64,000 bases of DNA. Origin: Methanoregulaceae archaeon PtaB.Bin056 (GTDB taxonomy: Archaea; Halobacteriota; Methanomicrobia; Methanomicrobiales; Methanospirillaceae). The stretch's first letter is position 1. Every line of letters begins with the position of its first letter. This document shows, piece by piece, positions 8,226 to 17,125 of this stretch. The translations under genes and the position numbers were made by a program. The notes beneath the pieces were generated by a model. That model was not told the DNA's origin. It did no database searches and saw only the letters and a list, made by a program, of their open reading frames with translations. The stretch is taken from positions 124,001 through 188,000 of the forward strand of contig MVQD01000106.1 of assembly GCA_002067095.1 (NCBI GenBank), in the 5' to 3' direction.

Positions 8226-8678
8226 ATGAGAGGCGTAGCCATCGCAGTTACAGTGGTGTGCATACTGTCGTTTGTACTCCCTGTAGTTGCGGCAAACGAG
8301 GATAAATATGGCTACATCACCATCCAGAACGTGGACATCACCCTCGAGAAAGGGAAGGCCAATATCGATGTCCAGTACTCCCTCGATGAGCCTACCCGGT
8401 TGATTGTCCTCCTCCTGGGCAAGCAGGACCTCAAGAACCGGATCCTGAAAGTCCTCAACTATGAGGAGGCAGAGGTGGTCGAGATCGAGATGAACAGGGC
8501 AAACCTGGTCGTCAACGATGTTTCGTACAATTATGGAAGGGGGATTTACTGGTTCCCTGCACACCAGTTCAATGTATTCATTCCTACCCTCCGAATCACC
8601 ACCCCCCAGATATCCCGCGAGTTCTGTTCTACCAACGTCATCCCAAACGGGATCGGGTATTTTGATAATCCTGACTGA
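8226..8678 (+). CDS. Secreted hypothetical protein
   Basis: 150 aa with a signal peptide (MRGVAIAVTVVCILSFVLPVVAA) and a mature domain rich in beta-strand pattern, including ITIQNVDITLEKGKANIDVQYSLDEPTRLIVLLLGKQ. No family recognised. An AAGATATAAC TATA-like element lies near 8189-8198 with a GGTGG/CCACC inverted repeat just before it. The last residues (NPD) are encoded by the first unit of a 30-bp tandem repeat, so the C-terminus may have been altered by that repeat. Confidence 0.7.
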   Translation: MRGVAIAVTVVCILSFVLPVVAANEDKYGYITIQNVDITLEKGKANIDVQYSLDEPTRLIVLLLGKQDLKNRILKVLNYEEAEVVEIEMNRANLVVNDVSYNYGRGIYWFPAHQFNVFIPTLRITTPQISREFCSTNVIPNGIGYFDNPD

Positions 8679-8749
8679 GGCAGGGTTTGTGCAACTAATC
8701 CTGACTGAGGCAGGGTTTGTGCAACTAATCCTGACTGAGGCAGGGTTTG
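8666..8749. repeat. 30-bp tandem repeat, 2.8 copies
   Basis: Unit TAATCCTGACTGAGGCAGGG plus TTTGTGCAAC, beginning at 8666, 8696 and 8726; the third copy is cut off after TTTG. The copies are identical over their shared length, so the expansion is recent or maintained. The stop codon of the secreted-protein gene lies in the first copy. Because 30 is a multiple of three, forward and reverse frames stay open through it. Confidence 0.9.
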
Positions 8750-8953
8750 AGTATTCTTACCAACGGTGTAAACCACGATGGGATTGTACGGGGTGTCCCA
8801 CAATTTTCCCCTCGCATGCCTTGATGGGGAGGGCCTTGATACCAGCGCTGATAAGGTTTTTCCGGGGGAGGCAGCCGTATAATATCCGGCATATTTTCAG
8901 GCTTGGTGAATGGTAATCCGGGGAGTTCCACCCCAAAATAATCCGAATTTCAT

Positions 8954-8982
8954 GGGGGGAGCGTGGAAAGCGCCCCTTTTTT
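8954..8982 (+). terminator. G-rich/C-rich hairpin with T6 tract
   Basis: GGGGGG at 8954-8959 and CCCC at 8973-8976, followed directly by TTTTTT. It reads as an intrinsic terminator for plus-strand transcription from the secreted-protein gene and lies 3 bp from the convergent DUF373 stop. The rest of 8750-8953 shows nothing I can assign. Confidence 0.45.
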
Positions 8983-8984
8983 GT

Positions 8985-10109
8985 TTATACGACCTCAATG
9001 ATCTCCCCGCTTTGACGTGTTGCCAGGTATTTGTTCACCATGTACTGGATCCCGATGCCCGACAGGGCGCATATCAGTCCGCCGAGTGTTCCATAGAAGA
9101 TATATTGGACCGCAGTGCTTGTGCTGTAGGGAAAATCAGGAATATTGTTCATTGAGATTGCATAGATGCATGCCCCATACGTGATCAGCCCCACCGCGCC
9201 AATGAAGAATGGAAAGACAATCACTTTTGCGAGGCCGATCCGGTCGTAGAAGTAGTTGTCGATGATTATTCCGACCGAAGAGACCACTCCTGCAAGGGCA
9301 AGCCACAGGATAGCGCCGTACATGAAGATGAGGAAGTAGAGGAGGAGCCCTATCTCTGCATAATAAACGAGGAGGTTCATGAGCCCCATGATCACGCCCA
9401 CGATTACGAGCAGGATCCCTGCAATGTAGGTGATAAAGGAGAACTTCCCCCGTGTGAGGGAGGTGCGGAGTGCATGTGCGAACCCTTCGAATATCTCGTC
9501 GACTCCGAGTCCCCGGTAGAGGAGGTAGATGCCAATGGCCCCGATCACGATAAAGGTGGCAATCTGTGGCCTGTCCAGGAGGTAGGCGACTGCCCAGAGG
9601 AGCATGGCAAGGCCGAGGGGGACAAGGACCAGCCGTGCGATCTTGGGATCGTTGAGGAGTTTCTTGATGATATAGTAGGTACCTTCGAGGTTGGGCATCT
9701 GGCTGACCACTACCCTACGGATACTCGAGACAGGGATCTTTGACTGGACGATAGGGATGACGAACTCGTCTTCCGCCCCGTCTGTGACCACGATGCAGTT
9801 CGATGCCCCGGTCTTTCCAACCACCTCCGCGAGGGATGCTGCGATCTTCCGATCTCCCTCAATCATGTGCATATGGTTTCCCGCGATGACCGCTACGTCC
9901 ACCTCCTCTCCCTTTGCCAGCAGTTCGTCATAGATCTTGACTGCCTGGAAGATGGCGTTCACGTCGGAATCTTCAGGATCTGCAAGTCCAAGGGTGTTGG
10001 CAGCCGACAGGCAGGCTTCACGCCCGATCACGGGGCTCTGAATATTGGCCTTGAAACCGATATCATCGTCACGGTCCACCGAAAGGACAAGCGTGCGCCC
10101 CTGGTACAT
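8985..10109 (-). CDS. DUF373 family membrane protein
   Basis: 374 aa conserved archaeal protein. Residues 1 to about 150 form a cytosolic domain (LVLSVDRDDDIGFKANI, VAVIAGNHMHMIEGDRKI, CIVVTDGAEDE); about seven to eight membrane helices follow from LVLVPLGLAMLLWAVAYLL to the C-terminus. The ATG at 10109 is chosen because the family begins with this strand; the longer frame to 10337 lies over the downstream end of the coiled-coil gene. Function unknown. A TTTAATAGA element upstream may be its TATA box. Confidence 0.85.
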   Translation of the reverse strand: MYQGRTLVLSVDRDDDIGFKANIQSPVIGREACLSAANTLGLADPEDSDVNAIFQAVKIYDELLAKGEEVDVAVIAGNHMHMIEGDRKIAASLAEVVGKTGASNCIVVTDGAEDEFVIPIVQSKIPVSSIRRVVVSQMPNLEGTYYIIKKLLNDPKIARLVLVPLGLAMLLWAVAYLLDRPQIATFIVIGAIGIYLLYRGLGVDEIFEGFAHALRTSLTRGKFSFITYIAGILLVIVGVIMGLMNLLVYYAEIGLLLYFLIFMYGAILWLALAGVVSSVGIIIDNYFYDRIGLAKVIVFPFFIGAVGLITYGACIYAISMNNIPDFPYSTSTAVQYIFYGTLGGLICALSGIGIQYMVNKYLATRQSGEIIEVV

Positions 10110-10170
10110 CAATATAGAAAGCGCAAGATATCTATTAAATGATTGCCTTGCAGGGCTTTGAAAAAAGGAA

Positions 10171-11031
10171 TTAGATGAGTTTTGAACGCTGAAGGAGCAG
10201 GATATCGTCTGTAGTGAGTTTCTCTCCTGCTCGGAACATCTTGAAGAGGTGCTCAGCTTCCTTCCGCACGGCCTTCTGCTCTTTTGTGACCTTCGCTTTC
10301 TTGGTCTTCTTGCGAAGGCCCGAGATGACCTTGTCATAGTCGCGGAGTTCCTTCTGGCATGCGATGAAATACTTGTGTTCCGCGTCGGCTGACTCCTGGG
10401 CCTCTACGAAGTTCTTGTGGGCAGCATCGGCCTCTTCTCTTGACTTGTCGGCTTTCCGGTAGAAGTCAACCATCAGGTCATGGTGCTTCTGGGCAAGTTC
10501 CGCCATCTCGGTGACCTTTGCATGCAGGTCTGATGCCTGTTTCCGGAGGTCCCTTGCGGAAGAGATCTTGGCCTTGATCTCCTTGTTCTGCTCGAGCTCC
10601 GCCTCCTGTTCCCGCACCGACTCCTTCATCTGTTTGATCTTCTCGATCAACTCGCGCTCCTTGTCGGTGGAGAAGACCTCGGTCTGCTGGCGGAACTCAA
10701 GGTGCTCAATCTGCTTCTGGAGCTCCTTTAAGCCCCTGTTCCGCATACCGCCATGCTCTTTCTTGAAGGATTCTATCTCTTCGAAGAACGCATTGGCCTG
10801 CTCGTTTATGTGGTTGCGTTCGTCCTTGATGGCCTGGACGTCATTGTTGTACTTGTCGCGCAGTTCCTTGTTCTTCTGCGCCTCCTCAACGTATTCCCTG
10901 GTCTGGTTGTTGAGAGTGTTCCGCTCCCTCGCATACTTGCTGGCCAGGGTGTTGAGTTCGTTCCTTCTGTTCTTGTGCTGTTCAGACTCGGCAAGAATCT
11001 TCTTTCGTTTTTCGATCAGTTCATTCAACAT
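10171..11031 (-). CDS. Archaeal coiled-coil protein (COG1340-like)
   Basis: 286 aa, almost wholly alpha-helical with heptad patterns from about residue 3 to 240 and high Lys/Glu/Arg/Gln content, ending in a short C-terminal domain (EAEHLFKMFRAGEKLTTDDILLLQRSKLI). It matches the conserved archaeal coiled-coil proteins of unknown role that have been compared with SMC or phosphoserine phosphatase-adjacent proteins. The ATG at 11031 has GGGAGAG immediately upstream. It lies between DUF373 and ftsZ on the same strand but 520 bp from ftsZ. Confidence 0.8.
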   Translation of the reverse strand: MLNELIEKRKKILAESEQHKNRRNELNTLASKYARERNTLNNQTREYVEEAQKNKELRDKYNNDVQAIKDERNHINEQANAFFEEIESFKKEHGGMRNRGLKELQKQIEHLEFRQQTEVFSTDKERELIEKIKQMKESVREQEAELEQNKEIKAKISSARDLRKQASDLHAKVTEMAELAQKHHDLMVDFYRKADKSREEADAAHKNFVEAQESADAEHKYFIACQKELRDYDKVISGLRKKTKKAKVTKEQKAVRKEAEHLFKMFRAGEKLTTDDILLLQRSKLI

Positions 11032-11551
11032 GCTCTCCCATCCTCGACGCATCCGTCGGAATGCCCGCATTCCACGCAAAAAGGAATATACCAGAGAAAG
11101 GATGGACCTTCCCGACAGAAATTTGGAGATCTTGCCTCTGTCCGGAGCACTCCGTGGAGAGAACGTCTCTGTTGATGCTTTCCACGGCTCCATTGAAAAA
11201 AGCGCCACGGCAGGTGCCGGTGCCTTTGTTCATACGGCTGTCCATCGTGTTCAACTCCCGATTCCAGAAGGGGACAATAAGGTTCCCTTTCAGCCACCCT
11301 TCTCCTGGCAATCCCGGGTGCGTGGGACCCGGTGATTTTCTATTATTTACACGGTATGTATCCTATTAATGGTTTCGCCGGGATATTACACACCAGCGTA
11401 CTTCACCGCTGGAGAAAGGGGGAGGCAGGAAAGCCTGGTGCGAATCGAAGGAAGGAAAAATAGTATGGGGAACAGGAGACCAGGCAATTTTGGGTCTGCC
11501 CGTTCATTATTGGCAGTTGTGTGAATCAAGGTGGTTTGTGCAATTTCTGTC
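11032..11551. other. Intergenic region between ftsZ and coiled-coil gene
   Basis: No convincing gene. Short inverted repeats cluster at 11390-11510: CCAGCG/CGCTGG, and AGACC/GGTCT. On the minus strand TACTATTTTTCC at about 11454-11466 could end ftsZ transcription. The reading frames over 11032-11335 have no start signal or recognisable product. Confidence 0.4.
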
Positions 11552-12709
11552 CTACCCAACCCATTCGAGTAAGGTACCTCCTGCCGTCTGGTCACGTGCC
11601 TTCCTGTTTTTCGGGAGTTGGGGTGCCTTGGGACTCACTTTCTTCTGTTCAAGGTCTTCGAGGATAGTCTTGTAGGAGACCCTGCTCCCCATGATCTTTC
11701 CTGTCTGGACCCCGGTCATGATAGCGAGAACCCTGACCTTGCCCTCCATGTCATTCTTCACTCTTGCCCCCCAGATGACATCCGCATGGGGGTCAAGTTC
11801 GTAGGTGAGTGACGAGGCGATCTCCTCTGCATCCTGCAGTGTGAGGTCTCCGCCTCCGGTGATGTGGATGAGACTTCCGGTTGCACCGCGGTAGTCTATG
11901 TCAAGCATCGGGTTGCTCAGGCACTCCCTGACCACGCTCTCCGACTTGTTCTGCTGCTTGCTCTCCCCGACCAGCATCACCGCCACACCTCCCTTGCTCA
12001 TGATTGCCCTGACATCAGCGTAGTCAATGTTGATCAGCGAAGGCTGGGTAATGGTCTCGCTGATCCCTTTCACGGTCTCACCGATGAGCTGGTCCATCAC
12101 TGAGAACGCCTGTCCGAGCGGGAGGTTGGGTACAAAATTTTTCAGCCTGTTGTTATCGAGAACGATCACCGAATCGGCGGCGGAGGCGAGGGCTTCCAGT
12201 CCTTCTTCGGCACGGATCAACCGGGCTTTCTCGACCTGGAAGGGGTAACTGACCATGCCAACCACTATCGCTCCCTGCTCCTTGGCAATCTGTGCCACTA
12301 CTGGCGCAGATCCAGTCCCGGTCCCGCCACCCATTCCGGCGGTGATGAAGCAGAGGTCGGCGTTCTCAAGGAGCGCCTCGAGGGTGGGCCGGGCCATCTC
12401 TGCGGCCCTCTTGCCCACGTCGGGATAGCCCCCGGCACCGAGGCCTTTTGTGAGGGATTTCCCGATAAGAACCCTCTTGTCAGACTGGATCATGTCCAGG
12501 TGCTGCTTGTCAGTGTTGATGGCAATGGTTTCAGCGCCCGAGACACCCATGTGGTGCAGCCTGTTGATGGTGTTGTTCCCGGCGCCGCCACAGCCGATGA
12601 TCACGATACGGGGTTGCCCTATGAACTCGTCATCTATTGAGCTGGAGGAATTCGCCATCTCCCGTTCAATTTCGAAGTTCTTCTGGGCATCATTGATGAT
12701 ACTCTGCAT
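11552..12709 (-). CDS. ftsZ: Cell division GTPase FtsZ, FtsZ2-like
   Basis: 385 aa tubulin homologue. Nucleotide-binding motifs seen are [11 protein letters not shown], the tubulin signature [10 protein letters not shown] and [17 protein letters not shown]. The N-terminal extension and the segments [30 protein letters not shown] and [11 protein letters not shown] resemble haloarchaeal FtsZ2 more than FtsZ1 (by recollection of those sequences). The C-terminal tail ends TLLEWVG after a basic linker. It is 11 bp downstream of a CdrS-like regulator gene, the arrangement known for haloarchaeal ftsZ2. Expression is probably controlled from the promoter and palindromes ahead of that regulator. Confidence 0.95.
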   Translation of the reverse strand: MQSIINDAQKNFEIEREMANSSSSIDDEFIGQPRIVIIGCGGAGNNTINRLHHMGVSGAETIAINTDKQHLDMIQSDKRVLIGKSLTKGLGAGGYPDVGKRAAEMARPTLEALLENADLCFITAGMGGGTGTGSAPVVAQIAKEQGAIVVGMVSYPFQVEKARLIRAEEGLEALASAADSVIVLDNNRLKNFVPNLPLGQAFSVMDQLIGETVKGISETITQPSLINIDYADVRAIMSKGGVAVMLVGESKQQNKSESVVRECLSNPMLDIDYRGATGSLIHITGGGDLTLQDAEEIASSLTYELDPHADVIWGARVKNDMEGKVRVLAIMTGVQTGKIMGSRVSYKTILEDLEQKKVSPKAPQLPKNRKARDQTAGGTLLEWVG

Positions 12710-12720
12710 TGTTGACCCTC

Positions 12721-12897
12721 CTAAACCTTGAATGAAACCTGGTCACTCTCCTTGAGGATACGTCCGCCGCGTCTTTCGATCAGCTGGCGAACCGCATCCC
12801 TGACTGCTTCCGAGACAGTGGGGAACTCCCCTGCCGCCACCATCTGCTCAAGCATCTCTATCTGCTGGTCCGGCAGCCTGAGGGTGATGCGTTTCAT
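12721..12897 (-). CDS. cdrS: CdrS-like ribbon-helix-helix regulator
   Basis: 58 aa CopG/RHH protein: [20 protein letters not shown] forms the DNA-contacting strand and first helix, [21 protein letters not shown] the second. In haloarchaea a protein of this kind, CdrS, is encoded directly before ftsZ2 and regulates division genes; the same position here supports the call. The ATG at 12897 is preceded by AGGAGA on the minus strand; the extended frame to 12954 reads through the palindrome array and is rejected. Three GACAATTGTC-type palindromes lie 20-51 bp before the start, so autoregulation is probable. Confidence 0.85.
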   Translation of the reverse strand: MKRITLRLPDQQIEMLEQMVAAGEFPTVSEAVRDAVRQLIERRGGRILKESDQVSFKV

Positions 12898-12916
12898 CGT
12901 TGTTTTCTCCTGATGT

Positions 12917-12948
12917 GACAATTGTCCGACAATTGTCAGACATTTGTC
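12917..12948 (-). promoter_or_regulatory. Triple palindromic operator in the cdrS-ftsZ leader
   Basis: GACAATTGTC at 12917-12926 and 12928-12937 and GACATTTGTC at 12939-12948. Spacing is exactly 11 bp, one helical turn, so the sites face the same side of the helix. Ribbon-helix-helix dimers bind 5-6 bp half-sites cooperatively in such arrays. The array lies between the predicted start site and the ribosome-binding site. A related TAATGTCTGAC is at about 12963-12974. Confidence 0.75.
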
Positions 12949-13005
12949 AGTCAATTAGCTTGCTAATGTCTGACTATGCAGATGAAACCTACTTTATCAA
13001 AATAG

Positions 13006-13013
13006 TATATAAA
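13006..13013 (-). promoter_or_regulatory. TATA box of cdrS-ftsZ
   Basis: Reads TTTATATA on the minus strand, a perfect archaeal TATA box. The predicted transcription start is near 12985, giving a leader of about 85-90 nt that contains the palindrome array. The same bases read TATATAAA on the plus strand, so a role for the divergent cobD-like gene cannot be excluded. Confidence 0.6.
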
Positions 13014-13107
13014 TGTTTCTATTTGATGTTGATGAAGGGAGCCGGTGCTCCCATTGATTTATCATAATCCTGGCCACAAATGTACGTTCGCATCTCTGGG
13101 TTTTTAA

Positions 13108-14106
13108 ATGAACGGCCAGCATCTCTCAAAAGTCGTCCATGGTGGAACTGGTATCAGGACAAGGAAAGAGACCGGCGCACCAATCCTTGACTTTTCAGCC
13201 AGCATCAATCCCTACCCGCCGCACCTGGCCCCGACCCTCGATCCCTATCGCCTTGAACATTACCCGGATGATACCTACATGGATCTCAAGGAGGTGATTG
13301 CAGGCCGGTTCAACCGGGAAGTCGGCGAGATAGCGGTGGGAAACGGATCGATCGAGGTCATACGCGTCTTCTGTGCAGCAGTCCTCTCTCCCGGTGATAG
13401 GGTGGTCACTTATCCTCCCACCTTCGGGGAGTATGAATTCTCCGCGAGGCTTGCGGGGGCTTTGACTGGAGAAGGAACAGGAGCGAGGATACGCTTCCTC
13501 TGCAACCCCAATAACCCCACAGGGCACATGATGGAGAGAGGAGAGATCCTCTCGTTGCTTGAACTTTGCGAGGATGAAGGCTCAATCCTGGCGGTGGACG
13601 AGGCGTTCATCGAGGTCTCGGATGATCCTTCGCAGACTCTCTTGGGTATACGGCACCCGTCTCTCTTTGTGTTCCGTTCACTCACCAAGAGTTTTGCGAT
13701 GGCCGGGATCCGCTTCGGGTACGGGTTTGGCGATCCGGAACTGGTGGCGAAGATCGAGGCCCGACGCCTTCCATGGACCGTCAATGCGGTTGCAGAGCAG
13801 ATGGCAATTGAGGCTTTTTTGCGCTATGATGAGCTGTCAATCTCCCGCAAAAGGATCAGGGAAGAGCGCGAACTGCTATCTGCCAAACTTTCTTCTCTTC
13901 CTCTGACAGTCGTTCCTTCAAGGACAAACTTCCTCCTTATCAACCTGGACCGCGATGCCGGTCCACTCTGTGCCTCCCTTCTTCGGCATGGGATCCTCGT
14001 CAGGGACTGTCATTCGTTTGGTCTTCCCTGTTCGATACGGGTTGCCGTTCGAAAGAGAGAAGAGAACAACCTCCTCGTGGAGGCCCTCTCCGAATGTTTG
14101 CGCTGA
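13108..14106 (+). CDS. cobD: Threonine-phosphate decarboxylase-like aminotransferase CobD
   Basis: 332 aa fold-type I PLP enzyme. In the corrinoid pathway CobD decarboxylates threonine phosphate to aminopropanol phosphate. The family opening LDFSASINPYPPH, CNPNNPTGHM, VDEAFIEVS and the PLP-binding lysine in RSLTKSFAMAGIRFGYG are seen. HisC (histidinol-phosphate aminotransferase) is the nearest alternative, but the FSASINP start and the overlap of 13 bp with cobY favour CobD. It is divergent from cdrS-ftsZ. Confidence 0.85.
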   Translation: MNGQHLSKVVHGGTGIRTRKETGAPILDFSASINPYPPHLAPTLDPYRLEHYPDDTYMDLKEVIAGRFNREVGEIAVGNGSIEVIRVFCAAVLSPGDRVVTYPPTFGEYEFSARLAGALTGEGTGARIRFLCNPNNPTGHMMERGEILSLLELCEDEGSILAVDEAFIEVSDDPSQTLLGIRHPSLFVFRSLTKSFAMAGIRFGYGFGDPELVAKIEARRLPWTVNAVAEQMAIEAFLRYDELSISRKRIREERELLSAKLSSLPLTVVPSRTNFLLINLDRDAGPLCASLLRHGILVRDCHSFGLPCSIRVAVRKREENNLLVEALSECLR

Positions 14107-14717
14107 TCCTTGCCGGAGGCCTTGGGAGCCGCCTCGGACTCGGTGAAAAACCGCTCGTGACCATCAACGGCATCCCCATGATCAGGTATGTGATCGAGGC
14201 ATTCGATTCCGCGGGGCTCGAGACTGTCGTGGTACTTTCCAGGAAGACTCCCTATACCCATAACTGGTGCCGTGCGCATGCGGTTCCCCATTACACCGCG
14301 GAGGGTCGGGGCTACGTGGAGGACATTGCCGAGGCAGTAAAGGCCCTTGAGATTGACTGCCCGCTGTTCACCTCGGTTGCGGATATCCCCTGCCTCGAGA
14401 AGGACATCATCGAGACCCTCCATGCGTTGTACCTCAAGAGTGGCAGGGATGCCCTCTCATGCTGGATCCCGAAAGACCTTGCAGAGGAATGCGGGTCTCG
14501 TGTCGCACATACTGAGACAGTCGATGGAGTCGAGGCATGCCCGGCAGGAATCAACATCATTTGCGGGAACCTTATCGATTCTCCCCAGGAGGAGACCCGT
14601 GTTATCCTCGCAGACCCGCGCCTTGCATACAACATCAATACCCGCGAGGCCCTTGACTTCGTCAGGAGCATTCTGCATGCCAGACGGAATCGGGATGAAG
14701 GCCTTCGCCGGCCCTGA
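14094..14717 (+). CDS. cobY: Adenosylcobinamide-phosphate guanylyltransferase CobY
   Basis: 207 aa archaeal nucleotidyltransferase that replaces CobU, activating adenosylcobinamide phosphate with GTP. The NTP-binding motif LAGGLGSRLGLGEKPL is at the N-terminus; SVADIPCLEKDII holds the metal-binding Asp region, and INTREALDF closes the fold. It overlaps cobD by 13 bp, so aminopropanol-phosphate supply and nucleotide-loop activation are cotranscribed. Corrinoids are needed for Mtr methyltransferase in methanogenesis. Confidence 0.93.
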   Translation: MFALILAGGLGSRLGLGEKPLVTINGIPMIRYVIEAFDSAGLETVVVLSRKTPYTHNWCRAHAVPHYTAEGRGYVEDIAEAVKALEIDCPLFTSVADIPCLEKDIIETLHALYLKSGRDALSCWIPKDLAEECGSRVAHTETVDGVEACPAGINIICGNLIDSPQEETRVILADPRLAYNINTREALDFVRSILHARRNRDEGLRRP

Positions 14718-14816
14718 AGAATTAAACCGGATTCCAAGTCCTCTTTGATTTTTACAGATAATTTGAGCCTTTTTCTTGAGAAGTAATTTAAATGATCGTG
14801 GCGGAGATGTACACAT

Positions 14817-16049
14817 ATGCAGGTCTCGCGGGAAGTTGAACTCGAGGGCCATATCATTGATTCAGGCATCATGACAAGGGTGTTTGATAAAATAATGGAT
14901 ATGGGCGGAAATTTTGAGATTATCGTTTTTAACGTGGGAAAACGTAAATCCGACCCGAGCTATGCGCACCTGCAGGTGAATGCGGAGAGCGAGGACCAGC
15001 TTCATGCCATCCTATCGGAGATCCACCGCTACGGAGTGCGCCTCCGCGAGATACGCGATGTCACTATAGTCCCTGCCGAGGGCGACCGGATAGTCCCGAA
15101 GGGGTTTTATTCCACCACCCACCACCCGACATCCATCAAGTTCGGGGGGAACTGGATACCCGTGCAGAATATCGAGATGGACTGCCTCGTGGTAATCGAC
15201 CCTGCAACCGTGAGTGCAACCTGCACTCCCATCTCGAAACTGAAGAAGGGAGACCTTGTGATAGTGGGGGAGGAAGGGGTGCGGGTGAGCCCGCCGGAAC
15301 GGCCCCGGCATATCTCCACCTTCGAGTTCATGCAGGGCACAGTCTCGCCCGAGAGGCCAAGTGAGACGATCATAGCCCGTATTGCCGCAGAGATCATCGA
15401 TCAGAAGAAGAAGGGGGGGAAGATTGCCGTCGTCGGAGGACCTGCGATAATCCATACAGGCGCGGCACTCTCACTCGCATCAATCATCCGGAAAGGATAC
15501 GTGGACGTGCTCTTCGCGGGCAATGCACTTGCAACACACGATATCGAGTACAACCTCTTCGGCACTTCGCTCGGGATGGACCTCTCAACAGGGAAACCTG
15601 TCACTGGCGGCCACAAGAATCATTTTTATGCGATATCGGAGGTGATGAGGACAGGGTCGATTCAGAATGCGGTGAGAAAAGGGGTTATCACCGGAGGTAT
15701 CATGTTCGAGTGTATCCAGCGCGGGGTCCCCTTCGTACTTGCCGGGTCGATAAGGGATGACGGGCCTCTCCCTGATGTCATCACCGACTCCATGGAGGCG
15801 CAGGATCGCATGCGCGAGCATGTGAAAGGGTGCAACATGGTCCTGATGATCGCAACCCTTCTCCATTCTGTCGCCGTGGGAAATCTCCTGCCCTCGTATG
15901 TCAAGACAATCTGCGTTGACATCAATCCCTCGTCGGTAACGAAACTGATGGACAGGGGCACCCTCCAGGCTATCGGGGTGGTCAGCGATGCAGGCACATT
16001 CCTCCCCCTCCTTGACAAACAGCTCGAGCTGCAGGGGAGTTCCTTTTAG
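14817..16049 (+). CDS. LOR/SDH domain protein, candidate ornithine cyclodeaminase
   Basis: 410 aa member of the TIGR00300 family. Residues 1 to about 100 form an ACT-like LOR/SDH domain (VSREVELEGHIIDSGIMTRVFDKIMDMG), then a nucleotide-binding region (KIAVVGGPAIIHTGAALSLASIIRKG, LFAGNALATHDIEYNLFGTSLG). A methanococcal member has been reported to convert ornithine to proline, and the related cyanobacterial AgrE/ArgZ C-terminal domain does likewise, so proline synthesis is the likely role. The assignment of this copy is inference. It is preceded by an A/T-rich promoter region (AATTTAAATG near 14785) and overlaps by 4 bp the 3' end of the convergent RaSEA gene. Confidence 0.8.
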   Translation: MQVSREVELEGHIIDSGIMTRVFDKIMDMGGNFEIIVFNVGKRKSDPSYAHLQVNAESEDQLHAILSEIHRYGVRLREIRDVTIVPAEGDRIVPKGFYSTTHHPTSIKFGGNWIPVQNIEMDCLVVIDPATVSATCTPISKLKKGDLVIVGEEGVRVSPPERPRHISTFEFMQGTVSPERPSETIIARIAAEIIDQKKKGGKIAVVGGPAIIHTGAALSLASIIRKGYVDVLFAGNALATHDIEYNLFGTSLGMDLSTGKPVTGGHKNHFYAISEVMRTGSIQNAVRKGVITGGIMFECIQRGVPFVLAGSIRDDGPLPDVITDSMEAQDRMREHVKGCNMVLMIATLLHSVAVGNLLPSYVKTICVDINPSSVTKLMDRGTLQAIGVVSDAGTFLPLLDKQLELQGSSF

Positions 16050-17125
16050 CGTGTCAGGGGCATGCAGTAGGAACGCTCCTCCTGCAGTACAAACTCCCAT
16101 TCTTCTTTGCAGGGGCAGCTTGTGGCAAGAAGTGAAGAGAGAAGCATCCTGTCGGCAGAGAGGGAATAATCCCTTATCCCTTTGACGAGGGAGCCGTCGC
16201 ACACCCCGCAGTTATGGGGTCCCCTCTCCTGCCCTCCCCCCAGGGGATCACACGTGAGGTGAACGGGGGATTGCGAGAGGATAGTGAGGATACTCCACAG
16301 ATACGGCGGCCGGTATGCACCCAGTCTCCAGTAGTGCTCAAGTTCGGTATTCCTCTGCACGGTGCAAGGGTTGAGGGAGATCATGTCTGCCATGCCGGAA
16401 AGGTCACGGACCGATGAGATCATGTCGTCTATCGCTTCGCGTTCGGTGAGGAAGGGTGGCTTTGCAAGGAGGTATGCTTTTACGCCGGCACCGGCGGACC
16501 GGGCTCTTGCCGTTGCCCTGACGAAGTCGTCCCATGAGAAGCCCTTGTCGATGCACTTTTCCCGGATGGTATCATTGCTGGTCTCGACTCCCATGGCAAC
16601 GAAGAGCGGTGTCTCATGGGTGCCATTGTCGATCAGAGTCAAGAATTTATTAAGATCGTCAACATTGACGTACTCAGGGCGTGTCTCTGCAATGACAAGT
16701 TTACCCCGCATCATTTTTGCGAGGGCATCTCTTGCCTGCACCGGCACCTCTTTGGGGTCAAAAAGACTGCCAGAGGTATAGACCTTCACCGCCTCGTAAT
16801 CATCGAGCTGGAAATTGTTCCTTATCCAGGCCAGCTGGGCCAGCAGCCCTGCCTCGAGCTCCACCTGTGTGAGCCTGCCGTACCGTACGTGGCGGTAGCT
16901 ACACATGCGGCAGCGGTTGTGTGCGCAACCTCCTGTCTTCAGGATGATGGTGAGAGCGGGCATCACCTGCCCCAGGATACGGTCGCGTCCGGCCCACGCT
17001 GCCAGCGGCCGGTCAGGTTCTCTTTCGGGAGGCACCTCTGTATCATTGGCGCGCCAGACTCTTAACACCGTGTATTCACTACCGCGCGAGGATTTCCGAA
17101 TACAAGAACGGCTCATCCTTTGCAT
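16046..17125 (-). CDS. Archaeosine radical SAM protein RaSEA
   Basis: About 359 aa radical SAM protein. The cluster motif is CAHNRCRMCSYRH, an unusual CX4CX2C spacing of this family; C-terminal cysteines (CGVC, SCPCKEEW) are also conserved in type. RaSEA works with ArcS to convert preQ0-lysine in the D-loop of archaeal tRNA to archaeosine. The start is uncertain: ATG at 17125 or 17116 both fit, and neither has a strong ribosome-binding site. It is convergent with the LOR/SDH gene and divergent from the surface-protein gene. Confidence 0.85.
   Translation of the reverse strand: MQRMSRSCIRKSSRGSEYTVLRVWRANDTEVPPEREPDRPLAAWAGRDRILGQVMPALTIILKTGGCAHNRCRMCSYRHVRYGRLTQVELEAGLLAQLAWIRNNFQLDDYEAVKVYTSGSLFDPKEVPVQARDALAKMMRGKLVIAETRPEYVNVDDLNKFLTLIDNGTHETPLFVAMGVETSNDTIREKCIDKGFSWDDFVRATARARSAGAGVKAYLLAKPPFLTEREAIDDMISSVRDLSGMADMISLNPCTVQRNTELEHYWRLGAYRPPYLWSILTILSQSPVHLTCDPLGGGQERGPHNCGVCDGSLVKGIRDYSLSADRMLLSSLLATSCPCKEEWEFVLQEERSYCMPLTR

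Noticed and set aside
8546-8803. Minus-strand repeat protein with AQTLPQSGLV units
   Set aside because: Open only because the 30-bp repeat length is divisible by three; no start signal and overlaps a better gene.
11386-11551. Possible tRNA
   Set aside because: Isolated hairpins but no acceptor stem or T-arm consensus could be assembled.
12898-12954. Longer start for the CdrS-like gene
   Set aside because: Would translate through the palindrome array and remove the strong AGGAGA site from its position before the ATG at 12897.
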